Below, piece after piece: positions 1 through 10,868 of a DNA stretch of 64,000 bases. Made by a program: the position numbers and the translations under genes. Position 1 is the stretch's first letter. Every line of letters starts with the position of its first letter. The notes below the pieces were generated by a model, which saw only the letters and a list, made by a program, of their open reading frames with translations, searched no databases and was not told the origin of the DNA. Origin of the DNA: Apiosordaria backusii (taxonomy: Eukaryota > Ascomycota > Sordariomycetes > Sordariales > Lasiosphaeriaceae); assembly GCA_030549205.1 (NCBI GenBank), contig JAUKTV010000004.1:1364001-1428000 (forward strand). The letters run 5' to 3'.

Positions 1-681
1 CTGCTAAAGTAACCCCTGTTTCCTTGAGCTTGGGGCTCGAATGCCGTGCCAGCCAAGCGAGAATGCCATGCAGCTAACGAAGCACTCAATGCGACTTTCG
101 AACGCCTACACTAGTGTACACTACAATTTCTCTCGGAGAAGCAAACCGCGAAGAACAGTTCAACTGGTCTCGTCACCCCTGTCGTCGATAAGAAACACGG
201 CGTGACCCACTCGGATTTCTTGAAGAAACTCTCCGCACCATCATGATGCCTGTCACGCCAGAGATTCCGGGCGGTGGAGCCAATGGGCTGACACAACCGC
301 CGGGTTGCGATCCGGACAGGGTGCTTCTCCAAGTTCGGGGATGGAGGCCAAAATAGGTCGGCGCTAGGAGCCCTGCCCGGGATGGGCTTGCGAGAGGGTA
401 GCAGTCCCCCTGGTGCCCCGGATATGCTAAGTTGCCTTGCTGCAGCAATAATATTCCAATGCATCGCATTATAGCCACGACCTGGCGTCGCATCCGGAGA
501 GCAACAGGCTAGGACATCACACACGATGCCCTTGGCAGTACGCACAGGAACGAGGTGGCGAGCGTATAAAACATTCTAGCGGCCCTCGTTTCCTGACCAC
601 GCGGCTCGTTTCCCGAGCTCTTCAGTCTCTGGTTCCGTATCTGGCATTCTTTCTTTCAGCACGGACTCGCAGATCACCGCC
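1..681. other. Intergenic, upstream of the first gene
   Basis: No supported gene. It holds a perfect 12-bp palindrome at 437-448 and a TATA box at 565-570 that serves the oxidase gene on the right. The long open frames here show no recognisable protein family. Confidence 0.6.
565..570 (+). promoter_or_regulatory. TATA box of the secreted oxidase gene
   Basis: The sequence TATAAA lies 112 bp upstream of the ATG at 682, a usual distance for a fungal gene with a short leader. Confidence 0.5.
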
Positions 682-2688
682 ATGAAGGGAGGCATCTTTG
701 GCGTGCTTTGTAGCGCGCTTCTCTATGCTGTAGAGGCTGCATGTGCCCCCAACCCGGAGGCCATCACAAACGTGCCTGGCTTCAAGCCTAACAAGTGGGT
801 TGCCAAAACCTGGGAGGGAAGCAAATACGCCTGCAAGTGCCATCCTGGAGACTATTGCTGGCCAAAGCAAAGCCAATGGGATAGCCTCAACAGTACGGTT
901 GGGGGTAACCTTCGCGTCAACCTTCCCCCTGGAGCTCCTTGCTACAACACCTTCCAGGGTCCTCTTGGAAACATCAACACCTACAATGCCGCGCAGTGTG
1001 CTGCTGTGGCCGCTGGGTTCCCCAATGAACAGTTCCAGTAAGTTGCCTCTCTTCATGCCAAGAACCGACAGAATGTGGCGCTCAACAGTTGCTACAGAAT
1101 CGAGCTGCCCACCGCCGGCCTCTGGACTTATTTCACCAACGACACCTGCCGCCCTACCACAAATCCCACTGGCAGCTGCACGCTCGGTTATTATCCTGTC
1201 CTTTACATCACAGCCAAAACCGTTGCCCACATCCAAGCAGGTATCAACTTTGCCAGGAACAACAACTTACGCCTTATCATCCGCAACACTGGACACGACT
1301 TCCTCGGACGTAGTGTCGGCTGGGGTTCGCTTGTCATCAATACTCACAGCTTCAAGAGCATTAGCACCACCAACTCATGGAACGGCCCTGGCTACAATGG
1401 CCCTGCTATCACAGTGGGAGCTGGTGTTCAGGCCTTCGAGGCTCTTGCCCGTCTCAACTCGCTCACCCCTCCCAGAATCATGGTTACGGGCGAGTGCGCT
1501 GTAAGAAAATGTCCACAAGCTCTTGCACTAATGGATTTGAGCTAATCGGTATCAATAGACTGTCGGTGTTGCTGGAGGTCTTGTCCAGGGCGGTGGTCAT
1601 GGCCCGCTGACCAACTTCTACGGCTTCCTTGCCGACACAGCTGTTCAGTTCAAGGTCATCACTGCTGATGGCAAGATTCAGACGGCCAACGCCAACACCA
1701 ACTCGGATCTGTTTTGGGCCCTGAAGGGAGGCGGCCCCGCGGCCTTTGCTGTCATCACCGAGGCTACCTACAAGACATTCGCCGACACACCAAGCGCTGG
1801 CATCAACCTCGACATCAACCCCTCCACCAACACCAATCCCGCCCTGTACTGGGAGGCCGTCCGCAAGTTCCACAGCTACAGCACCCACTTTGTCGACAAC
1901 GGCCTCTACGTTTACTACGAGATCGGCCCCGTTCCCAACACTTTGCACGTGCATCCCATTGTGGGCGTCAACAAGACCCTCGCTCAGCTCCAGGCCGTTG
2001 TTAAGCCTCTCTTTGACGACCTCGATGCTCTTGGCGTTGGGTATACCACCTCAAGCAAAACCTTTGGTACCTTTTATGATCTCTACAATGCCATGTTCGA
2101 GATTGAGATGGCCGGCAACTCTGCTCTCACTGGCGGTTGGACCATTGGTCGGCAGGACGTTGTCAACAACCACACTGCCATCATCAACGCTTTCCAGACT
2201 GTTATGAATGCCGGTTCTTTCATCGTCGGGCACATGTGGTCTGCTGGCCATCGCCTTCCTCGGAGCGAGTGGAGCAACTCTGCCATCAACCCCCGCTTCC
2301 GCAACGTCGTTGACAAGCTCATCACCATTGTCCCTGTCTCTGGCGATGCCCCGCTTGCCGCCAAAGCTGAGGCCCAGAACCGGTTGACCAACATTGTTGA
2401 TGGTTCCCTCCGTGCTGCTGCCCCCAACGGTGCTTCCTATATCAACGAGGTATGTGTTCATCTGTCTTGTTCTTGGCCAAATCATGCATGTGCTAACGTA
2501 TCGTCGCCACACAGGCTGATCCCTTCCAGCCAGACTGGCAAAACGCCTTCTGGGGCACCAACTACCAACGCCTGCTTCAAATCAGACGCAAGTATGACCC
2601 CGAGGGAGTGTTCTATGCTGTCTCCACTCCGGGTACGGAGAGATGGGAGCAGATTGAGACGGGCACCAGGCTTTGTGTGAAGTTGTAA
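682..2688 (+). CDS. Secreted FAD-linked oxidase, berberine-bridge (BBE)-like family
   Basis: Predicted 610-aa secreted flavoprotein oxidase. Exons are 682-1037, 1089-1500, 1559-2449 and 2515-2688; the introns start with GTAAGT, GTAAGA and GTATGT. Residues 1-20 form a signal peptide. The FAD_binding_4 domain holds the motif NTGHDFLGRS with His188, and the motif GECATVGVAGG with Cys255. In BBE-type oxidases these two positions are the residues bound covalently to FAD, so a bicovalent flavin is inferred. The C-terminal exon has the BBE domain (NYQRLLQIRRKYDPEGVF). Fungal relatives include isoamyl-alcohol-oxidase-like enzymes and oxidases of secondary metabolism. The substrate cannot be read from sequence, and no biosynthetic backbone gene lies nearby. 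The first intron is the only one that keeps frame past the TAA at 1039. Confidence 0.88.
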
Positions 2689-4713
2689 TTATTTTCTTTA
2701 GGCGTTTTGAGCGAAAACTGGTTACATAATAATAGATGGGTACATACTTTCATTTCTACCCAAGCCGTGAGTCTTTCGTGGCCGTTGTACATACCATACC
2801 CGCTATTTCTTGATGTCAAGGGAGCCCCTTTTGTGGGGGCTTCCAGTGGTTCTGTCTCCAAGGCAACGGCTCCGCCACATTTGTGAAGTGCTCATTTATG
2901 CATGTTTGGTGCTGCATAAGGTATTGACTCAGCAGACAGACAACGACCTCGGCGAATCCCAATCAAGTCTCAGAACGTCGTTCTTAGCTGGTTGGTTCCT
3001 GAGATCCTCCTCGGTGCGGAGCGGCCACATATGTAGCCTGGGGCGTCCACCATTTTTCGGCTTTGGCCCCCAGGCTCGGAAGCTTCGACCAATTGGATGG
3101 TTTTTGATTTGCAACCCACAGATTGCTCTTTTTTCCTTATCACCTTATCAGTATCGGAAAATCCGCCGACGGCGAAAAGCAGAGCTGTGGTGTATGAGGT
3201 CAAGAACTTTCGAGCGGCACAGCGTGAAGCATATATCAGGCACATGAGTTTTTCTAGAAGGAGCCGAAACCCTGTCACCTTTGCGGCGGTTAAACATCAT
3301 CAAGCCGCTCTTTAGCGACAATATCACACAAAAATCGCCATGTGAGGTTACATGTTGATTGCTATGCCCATCCGCAATGCAACATTCCTAGTATTCCCAG
3401 GAATCGATGACACATGTTCATCTGTCTTAGATTCCTTGTGGCCTATCTCGTCGTGCAGGACTCTTGAGAGAAGCTCAGCTGTAAATGCCGCTGGTCTTGA
3501 ATGGGATATCATCTAGAAGGACCCGGCAGTTAAATTTCACATGCCGACGGAGATGGCCAAGACACATACCAGATTCTTCACACCTGATCTCGATCATTGC
3601 ATTTTCAGTTTCTAACCCAGGTCTCCATTACCAACTACCATACAACAGGGAGTTTCGGCGGGCAAGAGTCTTCAAGCTGTGAGCTAATAGATACCTAGGT
3701 ATCTTAAGGTAGTGACACCAAAAAGAGGAGAATCGTATCAGTATACGTCCAGTAAGCTGAGCAGTGAGGAACCTTCTTCCTCGGCGGTGGGTTCCATTTT
3801 TCTTTCGTTCGTTTTTATCGAGCTGCCTGAAATAACTTTCCACCACGGGACGGCCCACCACACAACGCGGCACCCCAGGCTTCAACAAACCTTGTAGCAC
3901 CTTACCTTCAGATCTTGATACCGAGTTTGGAAAACATCTTGCCCATTGCATCTTCCCATCTGACCCCTCTGATGACCTGCGTTGGAACGATCCACTCAGT
4001 TTCGGTCGATGTGGCACAGCATGCCCAACTCTCACTGCTTAAGCGAACCAGTCTTTAGCGAGGCTCAGAACATCAAACAGGTTAAGATGCCCAGCTGTGC
4101 CCCTCAACTCAGTCAGTCACTCGTGTCACTGCTGAAGAATGGCCGAGTTTCCTCGGTACCCTCCCCATACCGGACGCCGTCTCCGGGGGCACCGCCCCTG
4201 TGCCGCACTTGAGCCGCAATCGACGCGCCGCGTCTTCCAATCATTGGCGTGGGACCTGCTTGAAGAACCAGGGGTATTGGACACGCCTACCCAGCACCAA
4301 CGGTCCCAACACCCACGTTGGTGGCGCCACATGGAACAGTGCATAACAAGATCCCCAAGGTGGAATCATTGACATGTTGGTTGCATTGCTTACATATACA
4401 CAGAACATTCCTTCAGTCTGCATTGAAATGGCAAAGCAAATCCTCCAATCTAGGCTCAAAACCCCTTATGCCCCCACGTCCGCGCAGCATCATGGAGAAA
4501 AGAAGAGAAGTGAAGGAAAGGACTGGACTTATTTTGGGTTCTCTGGTGGGTTGACTCTCTTTTCAAAAACATCGTTCATTATTTTTTGAGGACAGGACAT
4601 AAAGAAGGGCACCTACAACCTGGACACGAGATGATCAACACCACATCGTAGACACCGACGCCGTCCTCCACAGATAACCCTACCGACGAGACGCTCGTCT
4701 CGCCATCGTCAGA
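2689..4713. other. Long intergenic region
   Basis: About 2 kb without a supported gene. Open frames are short, lack family signatures and do not join at plausible splice sites. It contains the 3' UTR of the oxidase and, just before 4714, the leader of the receptor gene. Confidence 0.5.
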
Positions 4714-6293
4714 ATGGTTGCACTCACCACCGAGGAATCATTAGCGGTGCTTATCACGTTACCAAAATGCGCTGTAGGTTCTTGTCGCTTTGTTTTTCTT
4801 TTTCTCTTTTGGTCCCGTCGCCCAGTCTTGCTAACCTTTTACCCTTTGTAAGTTTGACTGTATGACTCAGGTAGCCACCGTTCTTGGATTACAATCATCT
4901 GGAGGAACCGACCTCTGTGCACCACAACCTCGGAATGTACAAGACTGGGTAGCCGGGTGCATAAAAGCCAACTGCACTACTCCCGAAGCCCTCTGTTAGT
5001 CAAACTATATCCCTATATTTTCCAACAAGTCTGAAATACTTCGAGAGCAAGATCTAATTAAATTCGGCGCAATTTAGTCACTCAAAATGCGACCATGAGA
5101 GCATGTGGCGTTGTGCCCATGGTGGAGAGGACTTGGCTGCCTGTCATGACGACGTTTCTCATCATTGCCTTCACTGCTGTTGTGTTGCGTGTCGCCAACA
5201 GGCTCTACACGACAAAGACCTATTGGTGGGATGATGTATTCCTCTCATTGTCTCTGGTAGGTTCGCGGGATATGGCTGGGAGGAGGTTGGCAGACGATGG
5301 AAGTGGCTGACTGTTGACGCAGGCGGGATCCCTTGCCTACGCTTCGCTCCATTATGAAGCCATTGGCCATGGTTACGGGCGCGACTTTTGGTCTCTGTCT
5401 CCGGATGAGATTAACTACATTATTGCTGTGAGAGGCCTCTCCCAATTCTCTCATCGAAACGTCTTCACTAACCATTGGTAATTCAGGGGGCTTATGCCGG
5501 GATGCTTGTCTTTCATGCAGCTCGCATGTTGCTTCGCCATTCGCAGGTTCTGTTCTACTTGCGCATCTTTGCTGTGGGAAACTCAAGGCCAATGATCAAA
5601 GGAACCATGGTTGCGAACGCGATCATATCTGTGGGCATCGGCCTCGTTCTGGCCTTCCAGTGCATACCCGTCAGGTTCTTCTGGATGCGTTGGGATTCGA
5701 CACAGCAGGGCAAATGTCTGAACAACGCTCACGCCCTTTGGATCACATCCGTCTTCTCCATGTTGTTGGATGCCTGGACGCTCGTCCTTCCACTGCCGTA
5801 CGTGGCTCAGTTGCAGCTGTCGGTGAAGAAGCGCGTGGGCATCTCGGTCATGCTAGCCACTGGTCTTAGTATCCTCGCATTCAGCATCATCAAGTTCTGG
5901 TTGGGTATCACAACGTTGGACGCGACAAATCCCACCGCCACCTTCGCCCAAGTATCGATGTGGGCCTCCCTCGAGATCAACATTGGCATCATTTGTGCGT
6001 GCCTACCAGGCATAAGATTGCTGTTCAGCAACTTGCTCCGTCGGTCTGGATGGCTCATCCCCAGCAGCATTACACGCTCGCAGCACATCTCCCTCGAGGA
6101 ATCGCCCGAACGAGGCGGGAAGAAGAAGGTGTTCCCAGAGTCGCAGATTCGGATTACGACAACCATCCAAACCAAGGCCACGCACGCGTGCACCGACTCC
6201 GACTCTCATCTACCTCTCCATTCGGCGGCAATGATGGGAGCAATCCATCCCGCGAGGCAAGAGCTGGGTGTTGTGGCGAATGCATGGGCATGA
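4714..6293 (+). CDS. PTH11-like seven-transmembrane receptor with degenerate CFEM domain
   Basis: Predicted 424-aa plasma-membrane receptor of the fungal Rhodopsin/PTH11 class. Exons are 4714-4773, 4871-4994, 5078-5256, 5323-5427 and 5487-6293. The N-terminal extracellular part begins with LPKCA and contains WVAGCIKANCTTPEAL, the layout of a CFEM domain, followed by the usual linker ending ACGVVP. Hydrophobic helices follow, with WWDD after TM2 and FYLRIFAVG and VGIGLVLAFQCIPVRFFW further on. The cytoplasmic tail from about residue 350 is basic and polar. PTH11 proteins sense surfaces or host cues in plant-associated fungi; the ligand here is unknown. Only about four of the eight CFEM cysteines are present. 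The first two exons are short and are supported by splice sites and domain homology. Confidence 0.82.
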
Positions 6294-6844
6294 TAAGAGA
6301 TAAGAGAAAACAAATAGAATTTAATTCCGTGGCAACGGTGTGAGGTTGCCATCATCTTTTGTCATCGTCGCCGACCGAAAATGCAGGTCGAACGCAGGAC
6401 ATGCAGCGACCTACCTTACGAAGGAAGGCCACGCCAGCCGTAGCTCCTTGCCATGTGCATCTGTCCACCGTCACCATCGAACCACTGTCCCATGTGAATT
6501 AGCTTGAGATGACACCGCTCGGTGCTGGGCTACCTCTCGAAAATTAGGACCAACTGACATTCCGATTGTTCTCCGGCGTCGACTAATGCCACCGTTTGAC
6601 TGATGAACCATCCCCCACGCCGCTACCCTCGCCGACACCCTCGCCGACCAAAGCTTGCATTTTTGCCTGGGCCTTTGCATTCTTACGTCTCTGTTCGGGA
6701 ACCCGGCACTCGCACCGGCTTGAAGTGCGCGCTGCTTTCCAAATACAAGCTCATTCATACCAAGCTCTCTGTCGCCAAACATGTCCCAATGGCTTCCCAC
6801 TTCAGTAGACGACGGCCAGACGAGCGATATCCTGCCCTTCAGAC
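6294..6844. other. Intergenic, receptor 3' UTR and MFS promoter
   Basis: Tandem-oriented intergenic stretch. I see no gene and no clear repeat. Confidence 0.5.
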
Positions 6845-8983
6845 ATGCATCGAGGTGATTTAGAGTGCCTACGGGAAGACCGCGAGAGAGTACCGCGGTG
6901 GAGCTTTGGCGTGCTCAACCCAAAAGATACAGTTGACGTTCCAGGTGAAAGCTCCAGGGTCGACACCCTATGGTGTATCTACCAAATATATGCTGCTGAC
7001 TTTTCGCGATCAATTCTCTGTAGGCTCCGTGTTGCTTCTCACCGGTGCGCCTCCCCGACCCACAACGAGTACTCCCCCCGAAGACAGTAATCATGTCCCA
7101 ACGTCCCCTTCACGCAAGACGGACAAAGACGACGAATCGAGAAATAACAAAAAGACCACCCCCGATGGAAGAATCATCCTTGAGCCTCAACCCGATAGCT
7201 CCCCACATGATCCCCTGAACTGGCCCAGATGGCGTCGCGATGCCGCTCTTGTCGCTCTCGGCTTCTACTGCATGGTGGGAGGTGGGATCACTCCGTTGTT
7301 GGCCGCCGGCTTTACAGACATTGCCTTGGACTACGACGTGCAGGTATCACGCGTCGCCCTTACCACGGGTCTGATCATGCTAGGCTTAGGCGTTGGATGC
7401 GTACTGGTGAGCCCAACGGCCATCATCTACGGCAAACGCCCCGTCTACCTCGCCAGCGCGGTGCTCTTTCTAGTCACCTCAATTTGGTGTGCATTGAGCC
7501 CCAACTTCACGTCACTGTTGGTTGCAAGAGTGGTTCAGGGTATTGCAGTCAGTCCTGTGGAAGCATTACCCAGCGCAACCATCACGGAGCTATTCTTCCT
7601 ACACGAGCGCGCCTTTCGGATCGGGATCTACGCACTGATGCTGTTAGGGGGTAAGAATTTGGTTCCTCTTGTCAGCGCAGCCATCATTCACCACCTTGGT
7701 TGGCGATGGGCATTTTGGGTTGTGGCTGTCGTTGTGGGAGCTTGCGGGCTTCTTCTTTTTGTATTCGCACTGGAGACCTTTTGGGATAGGACACCAAAAG
7801 GGCTGTCGACATCTAGCCAGACCACCGATCCGGCCAGCGGCAGAGATGATCTCCGAGGAGCGAGAACTCCACCGGCAGACGACAAGCCATCAGATACGAG
7901 CGGCGTAGACAATCAAGCAAACCCGAACCACCACTCCACAGCATCGGCTTCCACACGATACAATGGGGGCAGTAGACCGTCTTGTGAGACGGTGGAGTTG
8001 GTTGAGACCCTCAGCGAACGCATTACTTCGGCCACTTCTCCAGCATCGTCATCATCTTCCGAGACTCCAGATAATCAGGATCTGGAAAAGAGGACAACTG
8101 AGCGTCAACCTGTGCCCCCGAGACAGAACGCGTACACAAGTCGGATGGCCGCCCATCCTCAGACAACCTTTTCCAGGCACCTATTGCCATGGCACGGTAG
8201 GTTACGAGAAGAGGAGCGGTGGTTCCGGGTAGCAGCCAGGCCGTTCTTCCTCTTTGCGTACCCAGCAATTCTCTGGTCGGCGGTTGTCTACTCTTGCTGC
8301 ATTGGGTGGATGATTGTCATCTCGGAGTCCATGGCTGTCATTTACAGGAACCCCAACACGTACCATTTCAGTGCTTTTTCGACTGGCTTGGTGTACATTT
8401 CTCCCTTTGTTGGTGGTGTGCTGGGCACAGCTATAGCGGGAAAGATGTCGGATGTCGTTGTTAGGGCTATGGCTCGTCGAAATGGCGGGGTCTATGAACC
8501 AGAGTTTCGACTGGTCATGGTCATACCAGTAACTCTTACAACAGTGATTGGGTTGATGGGCTTTGGGTGGAGTGCTGAGGTTCATGATGCTTGGATTGTT
8601 CCTACCGTCTTCTTTGGTATCATTTCGTTTGGCTGTTCATTGTGAGTTTATTCTGCTTTGTCAAATATCTCACGCAAGTTGCTGACATCCAGGATAGGGG
8701 TTCAACGACCGCCATCACGTTTTGTGTTGACAGCTACCGCCAATTTGCCGGAGAGGCACTTGTCACGCTCAATTTCAGCAAGAATATCTTTCACGGCTTG
8801 GTTTTTAGCCTTTTCGTTACTGGGTGGATCCAAAATGACGGCCCTAAGGTTGTCTACATTTGGATTGGCATTATTCAGTTGATCATGATGCTCTTCACAG
8901 TGCCTTTGTTCGTCCTTGGAAAGCGAGCACGACATTGGACCTCAAACCAGGAGTTTCATCAAAAGATTATATCCACTGACTAA
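6845..8983 (+). CDS. Major facilitator superfamily (MFS) transporter, DHA1-like
   Basis: Predicted 667-aa 12-helix transporter. Exons are 6845-6944, 7024-8641 and 8698-8983. The start at 6845 is chosen because exon 1 supplies the family N-terminus (WSFGVLNPKDTVDVPG) that joins in frame to SVLLL in exon 2. DPLNWPRWRRD precedes TM1, which is typical of fungal drug-type MFS proteins. A loop of roughly 150 residues between TM6 and TM7 (about 7800-8180) is rich in Ser, Thr, Pro and acidic residues. The second acceptor is the AG at 8696-8697, not the AG five bases earlier, because only it restores the conserved GSTTAITFCVDSYR. The substrate is unknown. The gene is convergent with the GNAT gene, 92 bp apart. 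Confidence 0.86.
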
Positions 8984-9075
8984 GAAGGGAGCGAACATAG
9001 AAAATACAACGAACTCTGATAGGGCCAACGCAACGAAGTGGTTGTTGCAAGAAACACCAGCAATGGCACGCTCGG

Positions 9076-9729
9076 CTACTCGGTCTTTTTTGCATCCCTT
9101 CGCATGGAGCACTCAACATAGTTGCCATCCACATGTTCCGCCACCTCCTCAACACGAAAGCCGTATTTCTCAAACAGCGGTTTTCCCTGAGGTGTTGCCT
9201 CTAGATATGCAGCATATCCTTCCTCATCAACCTTTCGAATCCCCCATTCCATCAACAGCCGACCAGCACCGGATCCTTTGTAATCTGGACGCGTGGCAAT
9301 GAGAGCCAGGTACCAATGGGCTTTGTTGCCCATGTACTCTGCGTGTCGAGCGTGCTGATCACCAAGGAACGCCATTCCAACTTCGGGGTCGGCCATGTTC
9401 TCCATGACTTCCTTGGGGAGGGACATGTCGGAGGGGAACAAGCCTGGTATGGCAGTGTTCTCAGGGACGAACACCCACTTGGCCAGGCCGACCACAGCGG
9501 GAGGGAACAGGGAGGTATCCTCGACGATGGCGAGGTGGGAGTTGGTGTCTTGGAAGCTGGAGGCGACGACTTGGGTCCAGAAGTTGATCTTCAACTGTTT
9601 GGCATCGTCGGAGTTTGTGATGCCTCCGGAGATGTGGTTGATGAGGACGTTGGTTGAGAAGGCCTGTTCGGTGATGATGCCGCAGGCTTCAGCGTCAGAG
9701 GGGAGGGCTGCTCGGAGTTGGAGGTGCAT
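9076..9729 (-). CDS. GNAT-family N-acetyltransferase
   Basis: A 217-aa intronless acetyltransferase. The acetyl-CoA-binding motif A is visible as ATRPDYKGSGAGRLLMEWG near residues 146-164, followed by the C-terminal motif with PLFEKYGFRVEE. This is the layout of small cytosolic fungal GNAT proteins that acetylate small amines or metabolites. The acceptor substrate cannot be predicted. The ATG at 9729 is the first in frame and starts directly in the domain (LQLRAALPSDAEA). The gene faces the MFS transporter tail to tail. Confidence 0.88.
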   Translation of the reverse strand: MHLQLRAALPSDAEACGIITEQAFSTNVLINHISGGITNSDDAKQLKINFWTQVVASSFQDTNSHLAIVEDTSLFPPAVVGLAKWVFVPENTAIPGLFPSDMSLPKEVMENMADPEVGMAFLGDQHARHAEYMGNKAHWYLALIATRPDYKGSGAGRLLMEWGIRKVDEEGYAAYLEATPQGKPLFEKYGFRVEEVAEHVDGNYVECSMRRDAKKTE

Positions 9730-10868
9730 CTTGTTGGGGTTGGTATTGGGGTTGTTGGAACGGTGTGTATTTTTAGCGTGAGGGAATTGTGATGGTGATA
9801 TAGAGGAAGGCCGCTGAGGTGATGTACAACCTGACTTTATACCCAGACGTTTACATCATACTTCAACCAGACATATCCAGTTTGACCTTACGTTACTGTC
9901 GGTGTTTCGGTGAGATCACTTACACCTGATCCTTGAGACCTTGACAGCTTACGACTTGCAAAGTATCATCAGAGGGTGTCATCAGAGGATGCAATCGTGC
10001 GAATGACAGCCTGGAAGGATCCAGACACTGCACCCCTAAGCAAAGGAAGCATACGAGATACAAACTCTAGGAGCTGAAAGGCCCGTTTTGAGCCATGTTC
10101 GGCGTTGACGATGACGCGGCGATACGCAACGGCGGCGGGCCGGAAACCGCGGGGGCCGTTGCCTCAAGCTCCGGGCTCCGGCTTACGGCGACTCGCATGT
10201 CTGTACATGATCTCCACTGCAAAAGAGCTTTTCGGGATGCACCATCTTCTATCGTATATATGAGCCCTAAGGAACGGTGATGGTAGAGCTGAACATCGCC
10301 ACGTTATCCTCTGATTCGTATTTTTGCCTCATGGGAGGGGTTGTTCAGCAGCGCTGGAGCTATCTGATCGCAAGGACCTTGAATCTTGTGAATCAGATGG
10401 CGGGAACGGCATCAGAGGCCAGTTGTCACTTTTTCTGGCATGCCAGCGGCGGATGTTGTGCTGTGTTGTGCTGTGTGGAGCTTGGCCAGTTGGTCTCAAA
10501 ATCTGGGCAAAATCCATCTGGAAATCATCGAGAAAATCGAAAAATCCCATCTTGCACACGTCAGGGAAGGACCCTGAATCTGAGGCTAACAGCAAGTCTA
10601 GCACTCTGAGGGTAAAAACTGTTAGTGGCATCTGGCCCTTGTCGCCTCGACGCCACTGGACCCTGAGTCTTATCGAAGCCAAGAGATCCACCACCAGTGC
10701 ATCAGCAGCCAATCAGACGAACCCAAACCCGATAAGAAAGTCAAAAAAGTTTGGGCTGTCGCATCTCGGGCAGTCTCTGCACCTGCCATTCATTGATGCT
10801 GCAACTTCTTTCACCCACCATCAACCACAACCGCAACAAAGCGACCCACCTTCAGCTCACGGCCGCAA
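9730..10868. other. Divergent promoter region
   Basis: Lies between the GNAT gene (minus) and the helicase gene (plus). No supported gene; the helicase leader is probably the last few hundred bases. Confidence 0.5.

Noticed and set aside
622..1236. Long open frames in other frames and on the other strand of the oxidase gene
   Set aside because: They lie over exons with clear BBE homology and have no family features; they are frame shadows of GC-rich coding DNA.
682..9729. A secondary-metabolite cluster (oxidase, receptor, MFS, acetyltransferase)
   Set aside because: There is no polyketide, peptide or terpene backbone enzyme, and a 2-kb gap and a receptor gene interrupt the group.
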